DNA of 64,000 nt. Origin: Tricholoma matsutake (taxonomy: Eukaryota; Basidiomycota; Agaricomycetes; Agaricales; Tricholomataceae). The notes under the pieces were generated by a model. The model saw nothing but the letters and a program-made list of their open reading frames with translations, did not search any database and was not told the DNA's origin. Below are positions 21,445 to 33,300 of this stretch, piece by piece. Both the position numbers and the translations under genes were made by a program. Position 1 is the stretch's first letter, and every line of letters starts with the position of its first letter. The DNA is taken from contig AP026541.1 in the NCBI GenBank assembly GCA_026075535.2, positions 3,410,001 to 3,474,000 of the forward strand, read 5' to 3'.

Positions 21445-22623
21445 AAGATGGACTTCCTACTGGGGATGAACTTGCAACCCTGGTCACAGGTGACATGAGA
21501 AGGAACACTGTGCTTTGAGAAGATGTGCATGAGAAACAGGCTGGTGAGTTCTTGTGCAGTAATTTTGTTTACTGTGGGGATGAAGATGCCTTGCTCTGAA
21601 AATAGCTGACTTTATCCTGGCTGCTTTGGCTGCCCTGAGATGCCCTGAGGAGTGTAAATTATGCAGATAGCACAAACTCATAATTAGTAATTTAATTCAA
21701 AAGGTCATGTGATATTAAATTTATATCAACAATGATAAATTACACTAAATTTAGCCTGCTCAGAGCATCACAAGGCAGCCAGGGTAGCCAGGATAAAGTC
21801 AGTTTTTGCAGAGCATGTTTGGAGAGTTGGTCTACAATGACAAGAATGGCAGTGTGTCCATTTGAGTTGGGCAACTGTTCAATGAAGTCCATTGAGATCG
21901 AGTTCCAGGGTTGTTCTGGAACTGGAAGTTGCTTCAGGAATCCATAGTGTTTTTTGTGTTGGGGAGACTTGGAGCATTTGCATGTGGTACAGGACTTGCA
22001 AAAATCCTGCACAATGGTGCAGAGGTTGGGCCACATGTATTCACATTGGATGAGTTGGAGGGTTTTGTTTTGTCTGAAGTGGCCTGATAGGATATGGTCG
22101 TGCTTGTACTGCAAGACTTTGACATGGAGGTCCATGACATCCAGGACATAAATTCAATTGAAGTGGCAGAGTCCACTGTTGTCTACTAACAATTCAGAGC
22201 AGAGGGTGATGGAAGGTGTGAGGATGAAATGGAATCAAGAGGGAGTGAGGATTGGATATTGCTGTGGAGTTTACCAATATCCATGAGAACAGCTTGTCAA
22301 ATGATAGGTGTTGCAAGGAATGTAGCTCAGAGAGAGGATGAGTTGTTCTTAGGGATCTGCACAGGTTTTGTGTACCCATACGGGTTACAGGTATGGGTAC
22401 ATGTGGGTATGGGTATGGGTCATGATAGTCCTACCTGTGAGCTACAAAACGCACCAAAAATCAAGCAAAATGGTCAAGAATTGAGTGAGTTGTGATAAAA
22501 ACAATCTGTCTAGCTAAGACCAGTGGGTTTATGGGTAGAACCTGTCACGGGTACGGGTACAGCACGAAATACCCGCAGGTCACCAATGCAGATCCCTAGT
22601 TGTTCTTGGGTAAAGACAGGTTT
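21445..22623 (-). pseudogene. Ty3/gypsy integrase (interrupted by a MITE)
   Basis: Minus strand begins KPVFTQEQL at 22,623, passes the MITE at 22,350-22,598, then shows the zinc domain (QYKHDHILSGHF, QLIQCEYMWPNL, CKSCTTCKCSKSP), the core start (QLPVPEQPWNSISMDFIEQL, TAILVIVDQLSKHA) and, after damage, MHIFSKHSVPSHVTCDQG before losing homology at about 21,445. The DDE core is truncated. It is the direct continuation of the RNase H end at 12,964, so the element is split at that point and permuted. Confidence 0.8.
22350..22598. mobile_element. hAT-type MITE, 249 bp, perfect TIR and 8-bp TSD
   Basis: TAGGGATCTGCA..TGCAGATCCCTA perfect ends, flanked by GTTGTTCT on both sides (22,342-22,349; 22,599-22,606). 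Internal GGTATGGGTA repeats match those of the 13,776-15,006 element. It sits in gypsy integrase-linker coding sequence, so it arrived after the gypsy. Confidence 0.92.
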
Positions 22624-23222
22624 CACCTCGCCAGACGTTGTCAGGATTTCAGAGAATGATACAGAGACCTGGTGAAAGCTTACCATGGGAGCCAGCTCCA
22701 GCACCAAATATCCAACACCATGATGAGGAGATGCCAGAGATACAACCTTCAAATCATTTCACTCCCCACAAGTTCTATTATGATGAAACAATTTGTGAAC
22801 CATGTGGGGTTGTAATTGCTTGGGCAAAGTTTGCCAAGGCAGAATCTGAAGAGAACTTCCTGTAGTTTTTAGAAACCATCTATCCCACAGAGGAGTCATG
22901 GCCAGCTTATCTGTATTGACAAAGCCTGCCATCTTCTTTGTCATCGCATTGCAAATGGCACTTGGGACACCTGGCAAAAAACCAGCTGAATGATAGCAGA
23001 CTCATACCACTATATCGGCCATAGCACAACAGATTATCTGTGTTGCAAATGGTGTAATCCAGCTCCAACAGATGGTTCAGCACCAAATCTGGTAATTGTT
23101 GAGCATGATGCTGATGGGACACCTTACTACAAGCATGCATTCAGTACTCAGCCATGTGAGCAGTTGAATGCATGGTTTGGGGGGTTTGATTCAATCTTGA
23201 GAAGAATGACAGTGGGGAATTG
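22624..23222 (+). pseudogene. KDZ-associated CxC5/CxC6 protein, 3' part
   Basis: Resumes in frame with RQTLSGFQRMIQRPGE, then FYYDETICEPCGVVIAWAKF, FLETIYPTEESWPAYLCIDK, SYHYIGHSTTDYLCCKWCNP, NLVIVEHDADGTPYYKHAF and EQLNAWFGGFDSILRRMTVGN. This is the C-terminal region that normally follows the CxC6 cluster. Stops after ESEENFL and before SYHYIG show decay. It ends at about 23,222 where the expected NFNWF-type continuation is lost. Confidence 0.75.
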
Positions 23223-24300
23223 AATGTGACATAGGGGTGTGCAAGGGATGAGGGGAGGTGGTCAAAAAAGATGGGGAGTACTGGATAAAGGGGTAGAAGG
23301 TTATTCAGATTTCTTGTTCTCCCAAAATCATGAAATACATGTGCATGCAACCTTCTAAGACACAGGGGAGCTCTGAGATGGCCAAGGATGGGCATAGGGT
23401 GTGTGGGGGTCAACTATTGAGGTAAACAAAAGGGGGAGGGGTTCTCCATGTGCCAGCAGGTAGAGATAACAAGAAAAGGCCAGTGTCAAAAAAAAAGAAA
23501 AGTGAAATGGCAGACAGGGGTGGGACAGGGGAATGAGGGGATGAGCTGGGTGCAAGTGCTGAATGATGTGAAGCAGGCAGTACAAGAAGGGACTCAAGAC
23601 AAGATGGGCAGGTCATAAATAAGACAGTCAGGGTGGAAACAAGACAGGTGGGGAGTCAAAAACAAGACCCATGGACAGCACCAGAGGGGTAGATGACCTC
23701 AACAATGCAGTAGGGTGCTGCTCAAGTCATCAGGGGAAGCAGAACAGGGTGGGCTAGGAGCAGCTACCAACCTAGAACAATGGGCAAACAACAGAGCAGG
23801 GGGCTAGATGAGGGAGATGACAAGCTCAACAGAGGAATGAGGGAGCATGGAAGACAGTGAGAGTTGTTGTTGCTAAGAGAACTGTTGGTGTGAAAAAAAA
23901 AGGTCTATTCTGGAAATTTCAGGGTCAGCATGTTTTGGGTAAAGAATGCAACATGGGAGACTAGAGAGTGGGAATATTTTCAATTTGACAAAACAGTTCC
24001 AGGTCATTGTCTCAGAGGCCAGTTTGCAAATTATCACCACCTTGGAAACTCCAATCACCTCCATTTAAACTAGCTACTTTTGTCTTGTATTAGGCAGTTT
24101 GTAAATCAACCAAGTTATCCCCAAATCCTCATCTAAGTCTTCCTCAAGCTTTACCTCATTCTCCCCTGGAGAACCTCTGAACTTATATCTCTCTCCTTAC
24201 CCTTGTCTTGAAATTAGGACACTTGATGAGGAGAAGGGTGCAACTTCTTACAAGTTGAAGTCAAGTCCTTTCTGTTCCCTTTCACTTGGTGCATCAGGCC
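23223..24300. other. No recognisable gene
   Basis: Purine-rich plus strand (GGGGAGG, AGGGGTAGA). A TAGGGGTGTGCAAGGG string at about 23,230 resembles a hAT MITE start, but no partner end was found. Short minus-strand frames have Pro/Leu/Ser-rich text typical of chance. Confidence 0.35.
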
Positions 24301-24351
24301 AAGAGGACTCTGCTCCAGATTCCCTTTCCTGTTCTGTCTTTCCTTTATCCT

Positions 24352-25150
24352 TCAACAGCTATTGACTGGGTCTGACCAGAAATCCAATGTCTTAATCCAT
24401 TCCAGTTCAGAACTTAACATTGAGGAGTTGAAAGAGTCAGGCACATGCAAGAAATTCCTGGCATATTGGTGAATACAGTAGTATTTCTCTGGCGAGGATG
24501 CAGGGCCAGTAAAGAGGACAGGATACAAAAATTGATGTGCAGTGAGAGAGATGGTACCTTCCAGATGTTGTGGTTTGACAATCTTCCAGATATTTTGATT
24601 TGTGAAATCAGATGCTGGATGTATTAGCCAGCAAGGGAGACCAGCTGTGACAAAGTCCTGAGCCACCTGGAGTTCATGTGTGAAAGCACCAATGGTGTTA
24701 GCAACTCTGGAGGCACTTCCTGCATACCCATCCATGTGATGTTTGTAGGTTTGCATATAATGGAGCAACATGGTAAGTTCCAAGCATGTTCATTGCACAT
24801 CTCTGCATGGTGAACTCCATCTGTCAAAAGTTGGTATACATGGACTGCAACCATGCAAGTCCATGTTCCAGCATCTTGACTAATGGTTCAAGGATAGGAG
24901 GCTGTCTTTTGGAAGGAGGGATGAGTCAGTGAACTGTGGTGTGCTCTTGTAGGGAATCAACTGAGATGTTCAGTTTGGCAAATGTGTTGTCTGCTAGTTT
25001 CCCTAAGCCATGAATGGGAGCCATGGGGTGAACATAATGCCAGAAATGCTCATAAGTAGGTGTGAACCAAATTATATGGAAGTGAGTATGGTTGTGGAAT
25101 GGCACCATAATTGGAAGGAAGCTGGAGCTTCCAACACTCAAGGAGACCAA
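24352..25150 (-). pseudogene. Uncharacterised Agaricomycete protein fragment
   Basis: Minus strand pieces in order: FLPIMVPFHNHTHFHIIWF, HPMAPIHGLGKLADNTFAKL, then (frameshift) LEHGLAWLQSMYTNF, then a 143-codon frame with SASRVANTIGAFTHELQVAQ, GLPCWLIHPASDFTNQNIW, GTISLTAHQFLYPVLF and FLHVPDSFNSSML. The style resembles a large family of uncharacterised Agaricomycete proteins (GLPVWFxRP-type motif); I have no function for it. At least two frameshifts. Confidence 0.45.
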
Positions 25151-25313
25151 AATATGTAAGGAACTTAGTATATTTCGGGGGAAGAAACTAAGATATGGTA
25201 CAAGTATTCAAAGTATAGACTATATACTACTAGAATAACATGTGATAAAATGGAAGGAAGCCAGAGCTTCCAACACTCAAGGAGACCAAAACATGTAAGG
25301 AACTTAGTATATC
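25115..25313. repeat. 61-bp direct repeat pair
   Basis: GGAAGGAAGC..GAGCTTCCAACACTCAAGGAGACC..AACTTAGTATAT occurs at 25,115-25,176 and again at 25,252-25,313 with about three differences, 137 bp apart. Confidence 0.8.
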
Positions 25314-27550
25314 TCATACTCCAAAAAATGACTGAGGGGGGGGGGGGCTTGAATCAACAAGTCACAGGCACACTTTACACATTGGTGAAAACATTGAGTT
25401 GCCTGGTAGTGGACTGATGATGACAGTGGGTGATGATGCTGGGCATTGAGGACAGGGGCATTGATGAGGACAGTGGGCATTGACAAGGACAGTGGGTATT
25501 GATGAGGATGGTGGGTGTTGATGAGGATGGTGGACCTAAAGGTACTTTATGTGCTCCAAAGAACACTGAGTCACAATCGTTGACAAACATGTCAATAGCA
25601 GGGGTTCACGAGGGCAGGCAAGGACAAGGACAGGTGTTGGCCAGGACAGGTGTTGATTGGTGCTGACAATGACAGTGGGTTGGCATTGACAAAGGTGGGT
25701 GTTACAATGAGTGTTCCAGGGCATGGACAGTATTCATGATGATGTGGGGGGGTGTTGACAATGATATTGCCATGCAAAATGGTGGTTCGAGGTGTGGAAT
25801 GGGGGCTTAGACATGAGCCAGGGTGGATGGGGCATGAACTGGATCTATGGCGTGAACGGGGTGTGCTTGCTGGTGCAGACAATGTCATCGGTGATGCATG
25901 AGGGTCATAACATGCCTATGGTGGCAAAACAGCTCATTATGGCAGCTTTAGGGGCAAGCAGGGTCATTGGGATGTGTTTTGTGGGTGTTCTGGTGTGCCA
26001 GGTAGTGAGTCTCATCATTTTGCAGCTGCCAATCATGGTCCTGGGTGGGGCAAAGTCTGGGGTTCCCCCGTTGTTGGCAGACATGTTGACGATGATGTGG
26101 CAGTTGTGCTGGGTCATTCCATGTGTGTAATGGGGAGTAGCAGCACAGGCTTGGGGGAACTGAGGGGTCAGGGAGGTGTCCTGGCTCATCATTGGGGCTT
26201 TTGGGCTGGCAGAGTGGTTCCATTTAATAGACAACATGTTTTGATGAGCACAGCTGCTCATTGTTGTGTGACTTGGTTTGCTGGGCTGTAGAGCATCTCT
26301 GTATCCTGTTTACAGCCTGTTGATGGGTCTCCAGGCTGGAGGGTGCAGTCTGCATGCTAGACATGGCCCTAGTCGCCATTTCAGAAGCAGTTGTAGCAGG
26401 CAGCATTGATGTTGGCAGTTGTGATGTTGCAGTGGCAATGGGCATCTCAGGATGCAAAGGAAGGGGCCAGGGGGTCTGCAGGAGTGCTGTAGGCTCACCT
26501 GTGAGTGAGTGCCGTCATTTTCAGTGTGCTGGTAGCAGTTTCAAAGCTGGGGGTGAGGTGGTGGTAGTAGTTGTTGATGATGTTGGCATCATTGTGATGA
26601 TGTGGTGGATCATGTGGCATTGTGGTGAGCTCATGTCCTATGGCAAAGGTTTGGGGAGTGAGCAGGGGTGGCAGAGTGTGGGCTGTGGAAGGTGGTATAG
26701 GAAATCTCTATGGCCTCTCTGGTGGTCTCAGAGCTGGCAGAGGTGTTCCTCTGAGTGTATGATGCGTTCAGATGAACATGTCTGCACAACATCATGTAGC
26801 TTTGTCATAGACAGCCTGCATATGTTGTTTACCACGTGGTTTCAGCTGTGTAGGTGCTTGCCACTACTGTAGTAGTCGTCTCAATGGCCATGGGTGGCTC
26901 AGGGTTCAAACTAGTGATCTAGCAGGGGAGCCATAGCTCAACCGAGTATCACGTCATCATAGGCAAGGAACAGAAAAGGGTGACATGTGTCAGAAAACTG
27001 ACTGCATGATGGTGGTTGGGAATGACATTGAGGCTGTGCAGGGTTGATAATGACAGTGTTGGGTGTATCATTTGATGTGTTTGGAGTGGAGCAAGATGCG
27101 GAACAGGGTAGGTGGTCTATGTTGTAGAAACGAGAGTACTTGTTGATACCTAGTTCAGGGAGGGAGTGCTATCTGAGCAGCTAGTGGAGGAGACTTGTGC
27201 TGGAAAACCAGTCATGAGGCAGTCATCATTGCTGTTGTCAACAACTCTGCCAGTCATGGCAGTGATGGTGACAGTGATGGAGGTGATGACAGATGGGTGG
27301 GTTGAACACAGAAAGGCAGAGGTAACACTGAGCAGATGAAAGAAAATGGTCGAGCTAGTAAAACCAGCTGTGGCGGGGATCATTGTCAAACACTCCAGCA
27401 TAAGGGCTGAAATGTGCCTAGAAGATTTGAACAAAGACTAGGGAGGTCTCATGTGAATGCAGGTTGCAGCGGCAGGGAATCAGAGTGAGCACTTGAGTGA
27501 GCATTGAGGTGAGCATTTAGTTTGGCATTGTCAAGGTACAGTGTTGGTGT
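25314..27550. other. No supported gene; short-motif repeats
   Basis: 25,390-25,760 is an imperfect array of TTGATGAGGACAGTGGG-type units. 25,790-26,870 is TG-rich on the plus strand with open frames on both strands, a sign of composition bias and not coding. About 26,905-26,960 (minus) has weak tRNA-like boxes (TACTCGGTTGAGC, AGTTTGAACCC). Confidence 0.35.
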
Positions 27551-28349
27551 GAAAAAAATGAGGTCTTTACACTCCCCCCCCCCCCAATCCGAGCAGACTC
27601 CACTCGGACTCCGCTCAGACTCAACTAGAAATTTGTTGGCTGAGACACCTGCCAAATTTGTAGGCCAGTCCAAGCAGACTCCTAGTAGAGTCCTAGCATC
27701 TGATCGGACAGTCCTAGTTGTGTCCGTTCAGACAATCCTAGGATGGTCCTAGCATTCAGAGTGTTTGCAGTTATTTATTTATTATCTAGTGATGTTATAC
27801 ATCATTCTGATCGGGTTTTCAAGCTGAGTATGAAAATGGTATCCACATAGTCATGTGACCTATCTTATATGGAACATATTGATGTTATAAGATAGTCCTC
27901 ACTCATATACAATGACGTCATGTGCATTCATTGATTTCAGTCAAAAGCGGGCACTGACATTGTCACACTGTGTTTTTTAAAAAAAGGCAACCGAGGAAAG
28001 TTTTATTAAGTGTTTTTAAAAAGAACTGTGCAAACCAAATTTGAACTAAGGAATGAGTGACAGAGGAGTATTGCTTGCAAAGTCGGCAGTCCATCAAAAA
28101 TCACTCACAAAAGAGTCACAATCAAAACATTGACTTCCATAACAAAATCCTATACTCCTCCTGCAAAACTCGCACAGTGCCCACCAGGTTTTGGTAGAAC
28201 CTTCCTGATATGAAGATAAACCTTTCCTCAGAGCCATATTCTGTAAAAAGGCCTCCAAACATTGTTCACAAGTGAGATGAGATGGGTGTGAAATTGTTGA
28301 TTCACGTGATGTCGTTGTGTATGAGTGAGGAGTATCTTATATTATTCTG

Positions 28350-28700
28350 ACTGGTTTTTCAAGCCGAGCATGAAAATGGCATTCACATAGTCATGTGACC
28401 TACTGTATATGGACCATATTGATGTCAGAATGATATATAACATCAATATGTTCCATATAAGGTAGGTCACATGGCTATGTGAATGCCATTTTCATACTCA
28501 GCTTGAAAAACTAGTCAGAATGATATATAACATCAATATGTTCCATATAAGATAGGTCACATGGCTACGTGAATGCCATTTTCATACTCAGCTTGAAAAA
28601 CCGGTCAGAATGATATATAACATCAATATGTTCCATATAAGATAGGTCACATGACTATGTGAATACCATTTTCATACTCAGCTTGAAAAACCGATCAGAA
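28350..28700. repeat. 90-bp units: one inverted and three direct copies
   Basis: The string CATCAATATG recurs at 28,441, 28,531 and 28,621, an exact 90-bp period, each unit running to GCTTGAAAAAC..GTCAGAATGA. The segment at 28,352-28,437 is the same unit inverted, making an arm-to-arm palindrome centred near 28,435. A further inverted copy lies at 27,806-27,895. Confidence 0.8.
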
Positions 28701-28910
28701 TGATGCATAACATCACTATATTCCATGACATCATTCCAGGAATCCCTTTAGTCCTGGTAAAACTACAGGATTCCTCCAGGAAGATGTGGCTAAGTGTAAA
28801 GAGCTCGAATTTTCCTTAATGATAGGTTTTATCTATGTTATAACAATGCTGCAGCCTCAAAACCATGACAAGGGCCAATACAGCCACCACCCTAGGACCC
28901 AGAACCACCA

Positions 28911-29519
28911 CTGCAAGCAACTGCTTGCAGGGTGGGAATGGGCACCAGGATGACAGGATGAGACGACTGGACAATGAGACAGGATGATAATGACAAACAA
29001 AAAGCAGCAGCAAACAACGAGAAAAGGCCCAAGAGATGTCAATGGACATCTCTTGGGCCGCAAGTAAGTTTTTTCTTTCTTTTCTTATTCCTTCTTTCTT
29101 TACTAACAAAGTTTTTTAGGTACTAATTTAAACTATTGATAACAATGACAACAAGACAGCAGGGGCCAGTGAAAACAGATGACGGGGATGACAGGAAGGG
29201 ACAGCAGGAGAAATGAGAAGGCCAACGACCAGCACCAGCCACCACCGTTGCGAGCCTCTGCTCGCAAGGTGGATCACTGGTGCTTGACGATGAACCAACA
29301 ACAATGGGAGGGGAGGGACAACAACAACAACAGGGGACAACAACAACAACAGGGGACAGCGATGGCGACAGGGATGACAACAGGGGATAATGACAATGAG
29401 GGGGGAGGAGACGAGAGGGGAGAATGACCATGACAATGGGACAACAATAGAGACAAGAGGGGGGGACAACAACAACAGAATACACCACCTGCCCCCAGCC
29501 TCATGAGCAACTGCTCATG
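28911..29519 (+). repeat. Palindrome cluster u-w, three copies
   Basis: 28,911-28,930 CTGCAAGCA-AC-TGCTTGCAG; 29,248-29,267 TTGCGAGC-CTCT-GCTCGCAA; 29,502-29,519 CATGAGCA-AC-TGCTCATG. All have perfect stems of different sequence, followed by GGGTGG or AGGTGG. Confidence 0.75.
29026..29119 (+). repeat. Hairpin + intron-like module 12 (best copy)
   Basis: Perfect 15-bp stem GGCCCAAGAGATGTC-AATG-GACATCTCTTGGGCC, then GCAA, then a 56-nt intron-like GTAAGT..TTTACTAAC..TTTTTTAG (29,064-29,119). Confidence 0.75.
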
Positions 29520-29779
29520 GGGTGGACCATGGGTGGAATGATGATGAGGCCCACCACAACACCCTGGAGACAGAAAGGGGGGAACAACAACAGGAGGGGG
29601 AACAACAATGAAAAGGGGAGGGGGGAATGATGAAGGGAAATGACGAAGAGGAGAGGGGAACAACAACAGATAAATGATGATGAGGGGGGGGGGGACTTTT
29701 TGTATTTTTTGTCCTTTGATATCTATAGTTATATTCAATTAAACTATTCATAAAATATACCCCAAAGAAATTAGTAGTT

Positions 29780-30310
29780 TGGATATCTGTGAAGGTCTGT
29801 AATGAGGTCAGGAGAAGTTTGCCAATTATAAGGACATCAGTAGAAGGTCAGTAAGGTTTTGTAATGAGGTCAGTAAAGTTTTGTAATGAGGTCAATAAAG
29901 CTTTGTAATGAGGTCAGTAAAGTTTTGTAATGAGGTCAGTAATGAGATCAACAAGATTTTGTAGTGAGGTCAGCAAAAGTTTGTAATGAGTTCAGTGAAA
30001 TTTTGTAATGAGGTCAGTAAAAGTTGGTAATGAAGTCAACAAATTTTTGTAATGAGGTCCACAAAAGTTTGTAATGAGATCAGTGAAATTTTGTAATGAG
30101 GTCAGTAAAAGTTGGTAATGAAGTCAACAAATTTTTGCAATGAGGTCCGCAAAAGTTTGTAATGAGATCAGTGAAATTTTGTAATGAGGTCAATAAAAGT
30201 TTGTAATGGTATGATGTTAGTAACAGGTTGTAATCAAGTCAGTAAAAGTATGTAAATAAGGTCAGTCAATGTGTGCAATGAGGTCAGTAAAAGTTTATAA
30301 TCAAGTTGGC
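29780..30310. repeat. Degenerate tandem array, about 25-bp unit
   Basis: About 20 copies of TTTTGTAATGAGGTCAGTAAA-like units, with a higher-order repeat visible (the block near 30,000 recurs near 30,090 and 30,170). No spacers of unrelated sequence, so not a CRISPR array. Confidence 0.85.
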
Positions 30311-30334
30311 AAACGTTTCACTGCTGGGGCTGGG

Positions 30335-30740
30335 TGCTGTTTCCTCTGGAAACATGGATCAGGATATGTGTTTTGAGATTTCTGATCCATGTTTCCATGA
30401 GAAATATGTAGAAAGTATTCACAGGTGAAATGTTAAAAACATGAATCATGTTTGTCAGCTGTTTTAATTTAAAAAATCAGACATTTATCCAAGAATTTTT
30501 CTCTAAGAAACAGGTAGAAAAAATGGAAAGTGTTTCCATATTGTTTACTTTAAAAATTTGTTACATTTTTCTTACCATGTTCCTAAGAAATAAATGTATC
30601 AAGGATCCATGCATGTGTCTGTTGAAAAACCTTATAGTTTATGTATCGGAAATACGCTTCAGAAACATTACATGTGTTTCCCAGAGAAACATGAATCGAG
30701 AAAACACGTGATGTTTTTCCATGGGAAACACAAAATGATA
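30335..30740. repeat. Palindrome-rich MITE-like stretch
   Basis: GGAAACATGGATCAG at 30,348 is matched by CTGATCCATGTTTCC at about 30,380. Further GTTTC..GAAAC inverted motifs recur to 30,735 (TTTCCATGGGAAAC). Termini not defined. Confidence 0.45.
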
Positions 30741-32059
30741 CATCAATCGCCCCACTCATCGTGCGATGAGCGACTCCCATGGGGACTCACTCAATGGGTA
30801 TGGGCATGATGGACACTTGGAGGGTCACTCATGCGATAACATCCAGCAGCTTGGTCTTATCAGTAAAATTTGCAGTTGTATTTTGTATGTAACTGGTCAG
30901 CTACTACTTGGAAGAACTTGAAAACGAAGAATTGCCTGGCGCTGAAGGGAATGGATAACAGCTTGTAGATGAAGGTCCCAAACTCAATGCATATCAACGT
31001 GAGGCATGAAATGGCAGAACTACTGTGACATTGTACATGTGGTGCTCAATGCTCCATGGCGTGAGGGTTCAGTGTGTTGTAACTGCCTGGACTTAGGGTT
31101 GCCTGGCGCCAAAGGGGATGGATAACAGCTTGTAGATGTCAGTCCCAAACTCAACACATATAGCATGAGAAGTAACAACTATTGCAGTCTCACAGTAACC
31201 AATGGAACTAGTGTGACGTTCAAGTGCTCAACGCTCAATGGCGTGAGGGGTTTCAACCAGCCATCTCGCAAAGGTCGGCAATCCGAGGTTGGTCATAATG
31301 TGTGAACATCTCATTGCCAAGAATAGTGTTGGCAACCTGAGCAGCGTGGACAAGGTTCATCTCCAGTAAACGTGTTTGCAAGTGTCCTTGCTCAGACTTG
31401 TTGTCCTTGAGTGCATCAAGTAAGAATGAAGTTGCAGGTTGAAGAACTTGAAATGAAGAGTTGCCTGGCGCCGAAGGGGATGGATAACAGCTTGAAGATA
31501 TACCCATACTCAACGCATATCAGCGTGAGGCTTGCATAATGGAAAGAACTGGAAATGGCAGAACTACCATGACGTTCTCCATGTAGTGCTCAATGCTCAA
31601 TGGCGTGAGGGGTTTGAATGTACTGTAACCGCCGAGGGCAAGAATACCACACACTTATCACAAGAAAAACAAGACCTGCCTGTCGCCAAAGGGTCTCGAT
31701 AACACCTCGTAGACAGGTCCCAAGCTCAATGCATGTCCATGTGAGATTTGCAAACTGTTACAGCATCACAACAAGCAGGACTTCATCATGCTTGCAAGAA
31801 CTTTAGGTGGAAGAATTGTGTTCTGGTGCTCAACACTCAATGGTGTGAGGGGTTTGAACGTACTGTAACCGCCGAGGGTAAGAATACCACACAATTATCA
31901 CAAGAAAAACAAGACCTGCCTGTCGCCAAATGGTCTCGATAACCTCGTAGATGCAGGTCCCAAGCTCAACGCATGTCCATGTGAGATTTGCAAATACCGT
32001 CAGTGACCTCAAGGCCGTCAACAATTTGGAGAGTGTAGACATGGGTGACACCAGTGTAC

Positions 32060-33300
32060 GAGTCATGCGACGTGGCATTTTATTTGTTGACTTTCCGGTG
32101 GCTTGAGGGAGACAGATAAATATTCTCCGTTGAGTGTTAGTTAGTGCTATCATAGACAGAGGCTGTTGAGCCTTTTGGGAAGTCCCAACATTGGGTCTGG
32201 TGATGGTACAAAATACGGTGTGGTGAAGACCGTAGTGGTGGTATGGCCCTTGAATGCGATAGCACGGTTAGTTTGGAGGGACAGAATGTACCTGTTGGTA
32301 ATGATGAAGTAGCAGAGCGTTCCGATGTGCATTCTGCTGTTGAATGTGATATAGATAGTGCTGGCACTCATGTTCAAGGCACTGCTTGTTACTCCCTCCC
32401 ACTTTCTCCACTTCATGGTCACACTTATCCCACTCTTTAAGAACCACCGCGTCGTTCTCTATGAACCTCAAGACTAGAAACTGACTCTCCTGTGAGCGGC
32501 TGCCTGTCTGCATCCCTGATGGTGAAAGTCAGGAATGACATCTGCCACCTCCGCATAGGGAATATTCTTATAGTGGATGTTAGAGTAGCAGTGGCAGGTG
32601 CAGATGAAATTGGATTGCTCTGTTATCCTCCTACCGAAGAAGTATGATTAGCATCTAGGATCTGATTAATGGCTATGGTAGGTGGCCTACGCATGTCATA
32701 CATCCTCCCTCTCTCCCACGGATGGAAGACAAGGTCGAGAGTCACCATGACCCAGTATCTCCGCCATAGACAACATAGAGAGGGAGGAGTACATAGGGTG
32801 TCAATTTTGTTTGCTGTTGTGGGCAAAGTAGCGAAAGAATGCCTGTGTCAGAACCCACTTCCTTGTTGTCTTACTCCGTATTGACCTTCTCGTGGTAAAT
32901 GATATCATTGTCTCCAACAACATCTATGTCTTGATAACAATTTGCAGCCACCTTAGTAGCTGGAGCTCCTCCTCAACCCCAGCAGCACTGCATTCAGGTT
33001 CAGACTGGGATGGAAGTGGAAGTCAATAGGTACACGGTAGGGCTCTATGCAGAGGCATGCGCTGGCATACTCTATGCTGAGGATATATCACACACACTCA
33101 GCTTCTGCCACCTGAGCATCACCAGGAGCGCTAACATGCCATGCGCAGTGGACTCCACCAATTCAGCCACAACAAACTTTGTCCAACACCAACATCACAT
33201 GTCTTACGGCGCCCAATGCCAAGTGAGATGGGGAGTGAGATATAAGACATAAACAGCAAGTCGAAAACATTGTGGATCAATGCACTAAACTCAACACATC
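32060..33300. other. Unique spacer inside the repeat island
   Basis: Repeat landmarks vanish here. Short frames on both strands are not supported. I see no recognisable gene. Confidence 0.35.

Larger units (their letters stand above)
27557..29740 (+). mobile_element. Element-A relative B (left terminus + core, split by a palindromic insert)
   Basis: GAGGTCTTTACACTCCCCCC at 27,563 and GAGTCC-type repeats match element A's left end. The core from 28,808 (GAATTTTCCTTAATGATAGG...TGCAGCCTCAAAACC) closely follows 3,684-3,806 of element A, then gives a hairpin-intron module and three palindromes. Between them, 27,780-28,806, lie the 90-bp units and other sequence. The right terminus was not found. 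Confidence 0.5.

Noticed and set aside
23225..23245. hAT MITE start TAGGGGTGTGCAAGGG
   Set aside because: No inverse partner or 8-bp duplication found downstream.
25792..26872. Plus-strand frames of 100-170 codons
   Set aside because: Composition-driven (TG-rich), with equally long antisense frames and no recognisable motif.
27563..28806. A complete short element with GAGGTCTTTACACT and AGTGTAAAGAGCTC ends
   Set aside because: The core of an element-A copy continues directly at 28,808, so the right-hand match may be coincidence; kept as one larger split element.
29780..30310. CRISPR-like array
   Set aside because: Units are contiguous and degenerate without unique spacers, and the genome is eukaryotic.
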